DNA of 64,000 bases from Paenibacillus tuaregi (lineage in GTDB: Bacteria > Bacillota > Bacilli > Paenibacillales > Paenibacillaceae), in NCBI RefSeq assembly GCF_900086655.1, contig NZ_LT575476.1, positions 5,125,304 to 5,189,303 of the forward strand, written 5' to 3'. Numbering within the stretch: position 1 is the stretch's first letter; the number at the start of each line of letters is the position of its first letter. The notes under the pieces are model-generated. The model was given only the letters and a program-made list of their open reading frames with translations, made no database searches and was not told the origin of the DNA. The translations under genes were made by a program, and so were the position numbers. Shown in pieces: positions 43,638 through 52,328 of this stretch.

Positions 43638-44567
43638 CTATAATACCGCTGACTTTTGGAGGGAATAATCGTGCAGCGTCTCCCGCAGGCCGTCCGCCAT
43701 TGAGTAGACGGGCTCCCAGCGGAGATTAGCTCTGGCTTTATCATTGCTCAGCAGGCTGTGCACAATGTCCCCCTCCTTGGACTCCTGATAGTCAGGGCTC
43801 ATATGAAGTCCGTTCAGATCACACAGAAGGGTGAACAGCTCCTGAATTGTCATCGGCTCTCCGCTGCTGATATTCATCGTCTCACCGGAAGCATTCCGGA
43901 GCGCCGCGACGTTGGCTGCGGCTACGTCTTTGACATAGATGAAGTCTCTGGAATGGCCTCCATCCCCATAGATAGAAGGCCTTAGGCCGTCAAGCATCCG
44001 GGTGATGAAGGAAGCCACCACAGCCCCCTCCCCCTTAATAGTCTGCCCCGGGCCATACACGTTGGCATAACGCAGAATGGAGTAGTCCAGTCCGAACTGT
44101 TTGGAGAACGAACGGATATACATCTCCGATACAAGCTTGGAGACGCCGTAAAAAGAGAGAGGAGCCACCTCATGCTCTTCATGAATAGGGAGAACGGCTG
44201 GATTTCCGTATACGGCAGCGGAAGAGGAGAATACAAACTTGCGGACTTGAAAGTTAACACACTGCCGTAGGAGGTTAACAGTACCCATAATATTATGCTG
44301 TGCATCCAGAGAAGGGTCCTGAATCGAGCGCTGCACGCTGACCTGACCCGCCAAATGGATCACACCCTCAGGACGCTCGGCATCCATAACCTGCGCAAGC
44401 TTTTCCGAGCCAATATCCATCTGGTAGAAGGTTACCCCGCTGTGGTAGAAAGACCTTATCCCCCCGTCCAGGTGGTCAATCACCACAACCTGATGCCGGT
44501 CCTCCAATAGTTTCTCTACAGTATGCCTTCCAATAAAACCTGCTCCACCTGTTACCACGATTTTCAT
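43638..44567 (-). CDS. NAD-dependent epimerase/dehydratase, UDP-glucose 4-epimerase-like
   Basis: A 309-residue extended SDR enzyme. The Rossmann motif VTGGAGFIGRHTVE is at the N-terminus, the active-site Ser-Ser in VFSSSAAVYG near 117 and YGVSK (Tyr, Lys) near 142. It would interconvert or modify a UDP-sugar for the polysaccharide cluster on the same strand. The start at 44567 follows AGGAG by ten bases. It is split from the next cluster gene by element B3. The exact sugar is not fixed. Confidence 0.88.
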   Translation of the reverse strand: MKIVVTGGAGFIGRHTVEKLLEDRHQVVVIDHLDGGIRSFYHSGVTFYQMDIGSEKLAQVMDAERPEGVIHLAGQVSVQRSIQDPSLDAQHNIMGTVNLLRQCVNFQVRKFVFSSSAAVYGNPAVLPIHEEHEVAPLSFYGVSKLVSEMYIRSFSKQFGLDYSILRYANVYGPGQTIKGEGAVVASFITRMLDGLRPSIYGDGGHSRDFIYVKDVAAANVAALRNASGETMNISSGEPMTIQELFTLLCDLNGLHMSPDYQESKEGDIVHSLLSNDKARANLRWEPVYSMADGLRETLHDYSLQKSAVL

Positions 44568-44734
44568 TGAATCTACTCTCCTATTCATATAGGTCCCTGA
44601 CGGATGAAACCCGGATTAAAGCAGGCTCCCCAGGCCTTCACCCGTGCAATTCGATTCAATTTATGAATGCCGCAATGAAAATATGACTGAAATAATGATT
44701 CAAAGCTTCGCGGCAGGTTTAACGTTCATTCGGT

Positions 44735-44935
44735 TATATAAAATGAACACATATAAAGGTTACCCTTTTGGGGCGCTGCCATGCCGAGTGTTCTTTAAGG
44801 CCCCGGTTGTCCCCGAAATCCTTGAATTAGATATCCAAGTAGGGGCATTTCGGAGACAAAGGTGGACGCTCCGCTTCTTCAGAATCACTCGTCCTCTCCG
44901 CTAAGTCGGTTAATTCTTAAAGTTTATTTTATATA
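44735..44935 (+). repeat. Subfamily B inverted-repeat element, full length (B3)
   Basis: The ends are TATATAAAATGAAC and GTTTATTTTATATA. It carries the CCGAAAT/GGGGCATTTCGG stem and the variant GGTGGACGCTCCGC hairpin. It overlaps the last codons of the LCP gene: the right end read on the minus strand supplies Tyr-Ile-Lys-stop. Confidence 0.9.
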
Positions 44936-45952
44936 GTTCATATAAATCTGCCTCAGTTGTGCCAAATCGGGAATCCAGTAGTATAACTCCTTCTTGACCA
45001 GAGGATCGTAGAGCTTGTCGCTATGTCCAGGTATCTGATGATACTTGATATCTTCCGTCCCCATTTCCTTGGCAAGCAAGGACAGGCTGAGAATGTCCCC
45101 ATCTTCAAGATTCGTATCCAGGATATCTTGTCTCACCTGCTGGATCAGCTCGGGTAACCGGGTGAGATTCGCGGGCTTCACCAGAGTCCTGAGGACACTT
45201 TTCAGCACGAGGGCCTGGTTCGACTGGCGCCCACGGTCTCCTTCACTTAATGATTTCCGTTCCTGCACCAGCTTTAGGGCAGTGTCTCCGTTCAGCACCT
45301 GCTTGCCGGCTGGCAGGGTACGGTGGGCATAGGTCAGCTTAACCGGGGCAGGAAGGCTGACTTCAAGCCCGCCAAGTGTGTTGATGAAGTGCTCAAACCC
45401 CGCAAAATTAGTCTTGATATAGTAGTTAATAGAGCAGCCGCACAAATTGCTGACTGCCTGGAGTGAGGCCTTGGTCCCGCCATGATTGCCCCCTTGAAGC
45501 TCGCCCAGCAGGTGCGCATGGTTGATCTTGGTAAAGCCTACCCCTGGCAGCTGAACCCGGGTATCTCTTGGTATGGAAACCAGGTCAACGGTATTCCTAT
45601 CCACATTTACCTTGGCAAGCATCATCACATCTGTACGCGAGTCTTCCTTCCCCCGGGCATCAATACCAAGAACCAAAATATTCAGACTCACCTGATCGCT
45701 GCCTGGGTTATCCGGATTCTGCCGTTCTGGAGGCCGATTGCCCAGCACGCCGGAGTGCAGAGCCTCACTGCTCCTGCCTGCGGCCGAGTGAGGCCCGGAT
45801 GTGGCAGATTGCTGATCGGGCACAGCCAGCACTGGAATGTCAGCACTCCGGAAGTGGCGGGCCGGCTGGAGCCACCAATACAGGAAAAGTCCGGCCGCCG
45901 CTGCAAGCAGGGCCAATATGGCAAGCACAATAAACACCCTGCGTATTCTCAT
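44924..45952 (-). CDS. LCP (LytR-CpsA-Psr) family cell-wall ligase
   Basis: A 342-residue protein with an N-terminal membrane helix (about residues 6-28), a Pro/Ser-rich spacer and the LCP domain. Conserved Arg and Asp residues occur in LGIDARGKEDSRTDVMM and VSIPRDTRV near residues 95-130. LCP enzymes attach polyprenyl-linked glycopolymers to peptidoglycan, so this would anchor the exopolysaccharide. The start at 45952 has a perfect AAAGGAGG at seven bases; an upstream in-frame ATG overlapping the previous stop codon is less likely. Its stop codon lies inside element B3. Confidence 0.9.
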   Translation of the reverse strand: MRIRRVFIVLAILALLAAAAGLFLYWWLQPARHFRSADIPVLAVPDQQSATSGPHSAAGRSSEALHSGVLGNRPPERQNPDNPGSDQVSLNILVLGIDARGKEDSRTDVMMLAKVNVDRNTVDLVSIPRDTRVQLPGVGFTKINHAHLLGELQGGNHGGTKASLQAVSNLCGCSINYYIKTNFAGFEHFINTLGGLEVSLPAPVKLTYAHRTLPAGKQVLNGDTALKLVQERKSLSEGDRGRQSNQALVLKSVLRTLVKPANLTRLPELIQQVRQDILDTNLEDGDILSLSLLAKEMGTEDIKYHQIPGHSDKLYDPLVKKELYYWIPDLAQLRQIYMNYIK

Positions 45953-46008
45953 TGGCGGGCCTCCTTTAGGTTTTGTCCGGTTCGGGGAGCCGCCTCCGCC
46001 TTCCCCGC

Positions 46009-47439
46009 TCATCCGTGTATCCGTTTTGGCGGCGCGGAGTATTCGGCGGACCCGGCAGTCAGCTTCTCAAGTCCTGACCCGGCAGACGACTGCGGGCTGC
46101 GGGCCACGCCTCTGGACTGCTCCCGCTTGAGGACCACCATGATCGTCTGGAACAGAATCCGCAGATCAAGCAGCGGGGAATAGTTCTTGATGTACAGGAG
46201 GTCATACCGCAGCTTATCCTCTGGGGACGTTGCATAACCCGCCTTAACCTGGGCCAGCCCGGTCAGTCCCGGCTTCACCATCAGCCGGTACGTATAATGA
46301 GGCAGCTCTGCCTTGAATTGGTCGATGAAATAAGCACGCTCCGGGCGAGGCCCCACCAGACTCATATTCCCCTTCAAGACATTGATCAGCTGCGGCAGCT
46401 CATCAATCCGGGTTGACCGGATGAACTGGCCGAGCCTCGTAATTCTCGCGTCACCGGCCTCGGCCAGCACCGGCCCGGTGCTCAGTTCAGCGTTGTCGAC
46501 CATGCTGCGGAACTTGAGCAGGTGAAACGGCTTCTCATGTCTGCCGATCCTCTCTTGGACAAATAGAGCTCTGCCCTTGGATGTCAGCGGGATGAGCAGG
46601 AACATACACAGCATCACCGGAAGAGCGGCCAACAGGAGCAGGGATGAGACCAGCAGGTCCACCGACCGCTTCATCATCCTCTCCAACAGGCTGAGCTGCG
46701 GCGGCATAATGGAGTACACCATCAGATCATCCAGCTGCTGGGACTCCGCGTTGACGAGCGACAGCTCATAGAAATCCGGAATCAGCAGCACCTCAATCCG
46801 CCTCAGTCCTGCGGCCCGGATTACAGCTGATTTAAGGTTTGCAGGCAGATCATGAGCCAGCAGAACAACATCGATATGACTCCATGAGCACTCGGGCGGC
46901 GTCTCTTCCCCTTCAGGGATGACCACAATTTGCCGGATATCCAGCCAGGTTCTGCCTTTGGCAAGGATCGTCTCTAAGCTGTCCATGGCTAAATGACCAT
47001 GGCCCCCTATTACCATCGCCCGCTTGCGCCCAATGCCTTTGGACTGGATCAAGAAGATGAGCAGCCTAAGCCCAAAGGTTAAGACCAACTGAACACCGAA
47101 GGCGATCACAACCACGCTTCTTGGCAGGCTGAAGGTCTTCAGCCAATAATTCAGCACGATCAGCTCCGCCACAAACACTACATGTGCAAGAACTAGGTTA
47201 TACAAATAGGTAGACGGCTTTTGCCGTCCGGCAAAATCATACAAATAAAACATGTAATAAGGCACTATCGTAAACAGCCCGAGCCACGGGGCGTAATCCA
47301 GAAATGACTCCCATTCCGCAGGGGGGATATGCCCTCTGAAGATCAGCTTGTAAGCTAACAGATAACTGGCATAGACAAATAAGATGTCCAGCAGCAGCAC
47401 GAACACCTTCATGCCTTTGAGACGAAAAAGCTTAATCAT
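46009..47439 (-). CDS. Polyprenyl glycosylphosphotransferase (WcaJ/WbaP type)
   Basis: The protein (about 476 residues) has four N-terminal membrane helices, a CoA-binding-like middle domain and a C-terminal bacterial sugar transferase domain. The active-site signature GKGRALFVQERIGRHEKPFHLLKFRSM and PQLINVLKGNMSLVGPRPE are intact. It transfers a sugar-1-phosphate to undecaprenyl phosphate, the first step of polymer assembly. The start at 47439 overlaps the upstream stop; ATG 47478 with TGAGG six bases ahead is an alternative. Confidence 0.93.
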   Translation of the reverse strand: MIKLFRLKGMKVFVLLLDILFVYASYLLAYKLIFRGHIPPAEWESFLDYAPWLGLFTIVPYYMFYLYDFAGRQKPSTYLYNLVLAHVVFVAELIVLNYWLKTFSLPRSVVVIAFGVQLVLTFGLRLLIFLIQSKGIGRKRAMVIGGHGHLAMDSLETILAKGRTWLDIRQIVVIPEGEETPPECSWSHIDVVLLAHDLPANLKSAVIRAAGLRRIEVLLIPDFYELSLVNAESQQLDDLMVYSIMPPQLSLLERMMKRSVDLLVSSLLLLAALPVMLCMFLLIPLTSKGRALFVQERIGRHEKPFHLLKFRSMVDNAELSTGPVLAEAGDARITRLGQFIRSTRIDELPQLINVLKGNMSLVGPRPERAYFIDQFKAELPHYTYRLMVKPGLTGLAQVKAGYATSPEDKLRYDLLYIKNYSPLLDLRILFQTIMVVLKREQSRGVARSPQSSAGSGLEKLTAGSAEYSAPPKRIHG

Positions 47440-48622
47440 TTGTGAAGCGCCGCTCCTCTCTCCTCCCATAACCTCCATGCAATACCTCATTGTAAAGCTC
47501 CCTCATCAAGGAGCGAATCCGCTTCAGGTCATAACGAAGCGACATCTGGCGGCTGCGCCTGCCCATCCGTTCTCTAAGGCTGGGATCCTCATAGAGCTGA
47601 AGCAGCGCAGAAGCTGCCGCTTCGGCATCGTCCAGCGGAACGACGTATCCGTTATCAGCCTGCACAACTAGATCACGGCTTCCCCTGACATCTGTAACCA
47701 GCAGGGGCTTCCCCGCCGCAAGCCCCTCCAGCAGCACCTTCGGCAGCCCCTCCCGCCTGGATGTGAGGGCAATGACATCCGCGGCAGCCATCAGCTCGGG
47801 AATATCCTGGCGGAAGCCCAGAAACTTCACCTGCTCCGCAAGCCCGAGCTCCCGGGACAAGTCCCGGCATATCTCCTCGCTGCTGCCGACCCCTGCGAGC
47901 AGCAGTGTCACGGGAATCTCCCGCCGGACCAGGCTGTGGACAGCATGAATAAGCTGGGCCTGGTTCTTGTTCCGGTTGAGCTCAGCCACACACAGCACCG
48001 TCAAGGTGTCCCCGTTAATCCCAAGCTCCCGCTTAAGCCTCCCAACTTCTCTCCCGGGTCGGTTCAGCCCCTCAAGGTCCACCCCCACACCGGGGATATA
48101 CACCAGCCGCCCCCGCACCGGGAAATTCTCCGCCCGCTTGAAATCCTCGCTGTTAATCGTTATCAGCAGGTCCGTGAGTCTGGACATCATGCGCTCCAGC
48201 GGGTAATACAGCAGCCAGCCGAGCCTGGAACCTCCCTGGTGAAAATGAAATCCATGAGCGGTGTAGACCACGCCTCTTGCGCCTGCAAGCCAGGCCGCCA
48301 GCCTAGTGATCAGGCTGGCGTTAGGGGTATGAACATGAATAAGCTCATAATTCTCCTGCCTAAGCCGCCGGATCATTTGAAAGAGAGCCCGCACATTCCC
48401 CCAGGCCAGGGGGCTTCGGCTGAAGGGAATATCCCTGCATGCAAATCCCGCACTTTCCACCTTCTGTCGCCTATGATCCGGGCCTGCGTACGCGTGGACC
48501 TCCCAGCCATCCTGGCGAAGGTCCTCCATAAACGGGAGATGGAATGCGGCCAGATGGGCATATACCGTTGCCACATAAGCCGCCTTTCTAGGAACTGAGT
48601 GATCGGTGCACGTCTTGCCCAT
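47432..48622 (-). CDS. Glycosyltransferase family 4
   Basis: A 396-residue GT-B enzyme. The N-terminal Rossmann domain has YELIHVHTPNAS near 95 and HGFHFHQGG near 125. The C-terminal donor domain has TSRREGLPKVLLEGLAAGKPLLVTDV near 295-320 with the conserved Glu pair. It adds one sugar of the repeat unit on the cytosolic face. The start at 48622 follows GGGAG; it overlaps the previous gene by 35 bp, so expression is coupled. Confidence 0.93.
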   Translation of the reverse strand: MGKTCTDHSVPRKAAYVATVYAHLAAFHLPFMEDLRQDGWEVHAYAGPDHRRQKVESAGFACRDIPFSRSPLAWGNVRALFQMIRRLRQENYELIHVHTPNASLITRLAAWLAGARGVVYTAHGFHFHQGGSRLGWLLYYPLERMMSRLTDLLITINSEDFKRAENFPVRGRLVYIPGVGVDLEGLNRPGREVGRLKRELGINGDTLTVLCVAELNRNKNQAQLIHAVHSLVRREIPVTLLLAGVGSSEEICRDLSRELGLAEQVKFLGFRQDIPELMAAADVIALTSRREGLPKVLLEGLAAGKPLLVTDVRGSRDLVVQADNGYVVPLDDAEAAASALLQLYEDPSLRERMGRRSRQMSLRYDLKRIRSLMRELYNEVLHGGYGRREERRFTND

Positions 48623-49709
48623 ATAAGCTCTCCCATCTTTCAACAATCGTATTTATATTAAATTTGCTGTTCACATATTCCCTGCCCGCGCGTCCCATTT
48701 CGGCACGCACAGCCTCTGGCTTCTCCATCAGCCGAAGCATACAGTCCGCCAGCTGGTCCGGATCGGACGCTTCAGCCAGATAACCGTTCACCCGGTCATG
48801 CACCACTTCCCGGTTGCCCCCAACGTCAGTCGCCACAATGGGCAGTCCGCTGGCCGAAGCCTCGAGAAGCACCATCGGAAGCCCCTCCCACTTGGAGGAC
48901 ATTACATAAGCATCCGCCGCACTCATCAGCCTGGACATGTCGGAGCGTATCCCGAGAAACAGAACGGATTCATCAAGCTCAAGCGTCCGGCTGAGCTCCT
49001 CAAGGGCCGGGCGCTCTGGACCGATGCCCGCAATTAGCAGCCTGCTGCCGGGATAGAGCCGGTGTACCTTGCCAAAAGCGCTCAGCATAGAGGCATAGTC
49101 CTTCTCGGGGGCAAGACGCCCAGCGGCTAGCCAGATAAAGCAGTTCCCGAGCCCCAACTCCTGCCTGAGCGTCCGTCCGGCCAGATCGGATCTGGTGAAC
49201 CGGTCCATGTTGATGCCGTTGGGCATGAAGATGATTTTGTGCTTCGGTGCAGCCTTGATCTCCACATAACGGTTCACCGCCTCCTGACTCACATTCGTCA
49301 TCAGATCACAGAACGGATCGGTAACCCGGTAGAGAAGGTTGCGGAGCCAACCTCCTTCATTGATACTGTGCGCCGTGCAGATCAAGAGCGGCATGCGTAC
49401 GAACACCCGCGTCAGCCTGGCCAGCAGGTTGGCATGCACCATGTGACTGTGGACAATATCGGGCTGGAACGCTCGTATGATTCTTTTGAGACGGAAAATC
49501 GCCCTAGGATCAGCCACTCCTCTGCGCATATGGAGAGAGCGGACTTCCACCCCCATCTCCTGTAGCTCATCCAGGTAGGCCACGGGCTTCACCATACTGA
49601 TCAGCAGCACACTGTAATCTTTGGCGCGAAGTGCCCTGCACAGCTGGACAACCTGATTCTCCGCCCCTGCATAATCAAGTCCTGTGATAAGAAAAAGAAC
49701 CCTCTTCAA
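48588..49709 (-). CDS. Glycosyltransferase family 4
   Basis: A 373-residue GT-B enzyme starting MKRVLFLITGLDYAGAENQV, the acceptor-side motif of many GT4 proteins. AAGRLAPEKDY near 200 and SKWEGLPMVLLEASASGLPIVATDVGG near 275-300 form the nucleotide-sugar pocket. It belongs to the polysaccharide repeat-unit pathway. The gene overlaps the polymerase gene upstream by 35 bp and the next GT by 35 bp. Confidence 0.93.
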   Translation of the reverse strand: MKRVLFLITGLDYAGAENQVVQLCRALRAKDYSVLLISMVKPVAYLDELQEMGVEVRSLHMRRGVADPRAIFRLKRIIRAFQPDIVHSHMVHANLLARLTRVFVRMPLLICTAHSINEGGWLRNLLYRVTDPFCDLMTNVSQEAVNRYVEIKAAPKHKIIFMPNGINMDRFTRSDLAGRTLRQELGLGNCFIWLAAGRLAPEKDYASMLSAFGKVHRLYPGSRLLIAGIGPERPALEELSRTLELDESVLFLGIRSDMSRLMSAADAYVMSSKWEGLPMVLLEASASGLPIVATDVGGNREVVHDRVNGYLAEASDPDQLADCMLRLMEKPEAVRAEMGRAGREYVNSKFNINTIVERWESLYGQDVHRSLSS

Positions 49710-50946
49710 TCCAGCCCGCTCCTTCCCGTTCCCGTTTCTTCACGAACGCCAGCGATACAAATGCGAATAACATGTACTCATAATTGAACCCGAAGTCACC
49801 GCTGAGCAAGGCGCAGCCCAAGGACTGGATCAACAGCACCATCAGCACCGGATATGCTCTAACCGCCCCCAGGGAATAGAGATACGCCACCGCCCATAGG
49901 AGCAGGCCTGCAATCCCCAGTTCACTGGCGATCTCCAAAATGACATTATGCGGAAACTCCTTCTCCACAGGCGGAGTGCTTCCACCGAGCCCCGAGCCAA
50001 AAAACGGCCGTTCCTGGAAGTCCTCAAATGCCCTGAGCTGCAAATCCACCCTGCCCAGGAAATTGTCATCGCCTTGAAGCTGGCTGCCGCTGAACAGGAC
50101 GGTAAACCGGCTGCCGCCCACCAGCTGCTCCAGATCGTCCGCGTAGATGCCTGCGGCAATCCCCCCCAGAAGAACCAGTCCAGCGGCTGCGCCGGCATAA
50201 CGCTTCAGTCTGCGGAGTCCGCCGCTTTTGTATTTTTTGTACATGAAGTAACCAAAGATTAGCACATTCGCTGCGACAAATGCCGCAACAGGCCCCCTGG
50301 ACTGAGTGGCAAAAGCAGAAGCAAGCGCGGTTCCAAGCGTAAGCAGACGCACCGGCCAGGGGATGTTTCTGCCCCACAGCGCAGCCGTGGCAGCAATCAG
50401 GGAGATCCGCGCATTAAAGATCGGATTATCTCCAGGCAGTGTCAGCCTGCCGGGATACTCACTTGTGTACTCACCGAATATCAGGTGTACACCGGAATAA
50501 GCGAGCCCGAACAAGGCAACCACCGTCCAGGACAGCTTGCCGTATTTTTTGTAAACAATGTATGTATAAAGTCCGGGAATCACACCCCTGGTGATCAACA
50601 GCAGCTCCTTGGATAGACCATTTGAGTCCAGGGATGCCCAGGCGTAGGAGACCACACAGTACCCGAAGAATAAAGCCCACAACCAGATGCCCCTGTTCTC
50701 CAGAAGGCCTCTGGCAATCGTCGGCTTCTGAAACCACGCGATCAGCACCACAAGCAGAGGAGCCCCAACCAGTACAATCAGCGTGTTTCCAGGGACGTAC
50801 TGCCTGTAGAAATATCCGATAGCATCGAAGAAAATGCTGAATCCGAGCACATAACCGGCGTCAATCTTAAGACCAAGCTGCAGAATACACTGAGCTCCGA
50901 AAAATAGAATGGCAATGACCAGCAGGAGAATCAGGCCGAGCTCCAT
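49675..50946 (-). CDS. O-antigen ligase/Wzy-like polymerase
   Basis: A 423-residue membrane protein with about 11 helices. A large extracytoplasmic loop contains LTLPGDNPIFNARISL and ends in a second loop with FFGSGLGGSTP and EFPHNVILEI; the latter FxxGxG and PHN motifs are typical of the Wzy_C family. It would polymerise flipped repeat units. The start at 50946 is six bases after GGAAG, overlapping the previous gene's end region. The linkage formed cannot be predicted. Confidence 0.88.
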   Translation of the reverse strand: MELGLILLLVIAILFFGAQCILQLGLKIDAGYVLGFSIFFDAIGYFYRQYVPGNTLIVLVGAPLLVVLIAWFQKPTIARGLLENRGIWLWALFFGYCVVSYAWASLDSNGLSKELLLITRGVIPGLYTYIVYKKYGKLSWTVVALFGLAYSGVHLIFGEYTSEYPGRLTLPGDNPIFNARISLIAATAALWGRNIPWPVRLLTLGTALASAFATQSRGPVAAFVAANVLIFGYFMYKKYKSGGLRRLKRYAGAAAGLVLLGGIAAGIYADDLEQLVGGSRFTVLFSGSQLQGDDNFLGRVDLQLRAFEDFQERPFFGSGLGGSTPPVEKEFPHNVILEIASELGIAGLLLWAVAYLYSLGAVRAYPVLMVLLIQSLGCALLSGDFGFNYEYMLFAFVSLAFVKKREREGAGWIEEGSFSYHRT

Positions 50947-50948
50947 AT

Positions 50949-52328
50949 TCACCTTCCATCACCCTTCTCCCTGATTACGGATTTCATAAATTTAAGCCGC
51001 TCTGATTCCTTGGTCTTCACATCCAGCCGGGTGATCTCCTTGCGTGGAACCCTGCTGCCTCTCCAGCGGGAGGCAAACTCCTCAATCCTGCCGAGATGCA
51101 GGACCAGGCTGTCCGGCTGATTCGGCAGCTTCAGAAGGAACGGTACAGGCTCGGGGAAATCCGTCTCCTCGTACGCAATGATCACCGGCAGTCCGTTCGC
51201 CAAATACTCGCGCACCTTAAGCGGGGAAGCCTCGGCCATGCGCTTGCGGAACAGGGCCATCGTACCAAGCGCAATATCGGCTTGGTCCAGATGAGGTTGA
51301 TACTCCGCTCTCGTGAGCGGGCCATGAAAGCTCATGTTGGCCGGAACAGGCCCTTCCAGCTCATCGTTGGTGAGTCCGATGACATCGAACTTCCATGCGG
51401 GACGCCGGGCAGCCAAGTCTGCAATTAGATCTACCCCATGCCAAGCTTGGCCGGAGGACCCGATGAACACGAAGCGCACCGGTTCAGCGGATATGGAGCG
51501 GAGAGATTCCACTGGATTGGAAGCGGACTCCACCGGATTTGGTAGGGAATTTGGTGGGGAATCTTGTTCCGATTCCGAATCCACTGTTTGTTCCAGAACC
51601 AAGACCCCGGCGGATGTGGGGCCAAGAGGTTCGCCAGCCTGACTCTTAGAGCTCACAGCAGCCCACTGGTCGGCTCCCAAACCAGTCCCTAAACCGCTCC
51701 CTACCTGGGATTGGGTTGACTCCTTCAGCTGTTCCTTGGATTCGTTCAGCTCCTCTATGCAGCCCTCACTCACCGCCGTCATGCTCCGGCTTACGAGGAA
51801 TTCCTCCAGATTAATGCCGTTGCCGATCACCACCTGCTTCTTCACGTAGCGGCTGAACCCGGGCTCACCGGACAGCTCCCGGCTCACAAACACAGCCCCG
51901 TCCGCTGCCTGGAGTATGCGTCTCCGGGTGTATTTGTGATAAAGGTACTTCAGAGAACCGCTCTCCATCCGCATTTCGGTCAGATCGTTGCTGTTAACTT
52001 CCAACACCGATGGAACGCGTCTGAGAAGCCGGGGAAGCCCGAAGTAATACTGATCATACCGGTGATAGATCACATCGGGGCTCCACCCGAGCACCTGGTC
52101 TGCAAGCCTCTTGAAATCACGCAGCCGTGAGAGAGCACCGTCATAACACTGTACCCGCACTTCCACACCCTCGAGCGCCCGCTCCCAGTACTCCCCCGTT
52201 GCACGGGTAAACAGAAATAGGGCAACCCGGTGGCCAAGCCGGGTCCATTCCGAAACCTGGTGCACAACCTTTTTGAACACGCCGCTCCGAGGCCCTTCAT
52301 TCCAATGGATTACATATGCGATCTTCAC
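50949..52328 (-). CDS. Glycosyltransferase (GT-B) with long interdomain insert
   Basis: A 459-residue protein. The N-terminal Rossmann half (residues 1-180) has WSPDVIYHRYDQYYFGLP, and the C-terminal half (about 283-459) resumes with VRFVFIGSSGQAWHGVD and MAEASPLKVREYLANGLPVI. Between them lie about 100 residues rich in Ser, Glu, Gln, Pro and Gly with no predicted fold (SESEQDSPPNSLPNPVES). GT4 enzymes normally have a short linker here. It starts at GTG overlapping the upstream stop. Catalysis should be intact, since both lobes are complete. Confidence 0.85.
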   Translation of the reverse strand: MKIAYVIHWNEGPRSGVFKKVVHQVSEWTRLGHRVALFLFTRATGEYWERALEGVEVRVQCYDGALSRLRDFKRLADQVLGWSPDVIYHRYDQYYFGLPRLLRRVPSVLEVNSNDLTEMRMESGSLKYLYHKYTRRRILQAADGAVFVSRELSGEPGFSRYVKKQVVIGNGINLEEFLVSRSMTAVSEGCIEELNESKEQLKESTQSQVGSGLGTGLGADQWAAVSSKSQAGEPLGPTSAGVLVLEQTVDSESEQDSPPNSLPNPVESASNPVESLRSISAEPVRFVFIGSSGQAWHGVDLIADLAARRPAWKFDVIGLTNDELEGPVPANMSFHGPLTRAEYQPHLDQADIALGTMALFRKRMAEASPLKVREYLANGLPVIIAYEETDFPEPVPFLLKLPNQPDSLVLHLGRIEEFASRWRGSRVPRKEITRLDVKTKESERLKFMKSVIREKGDGR

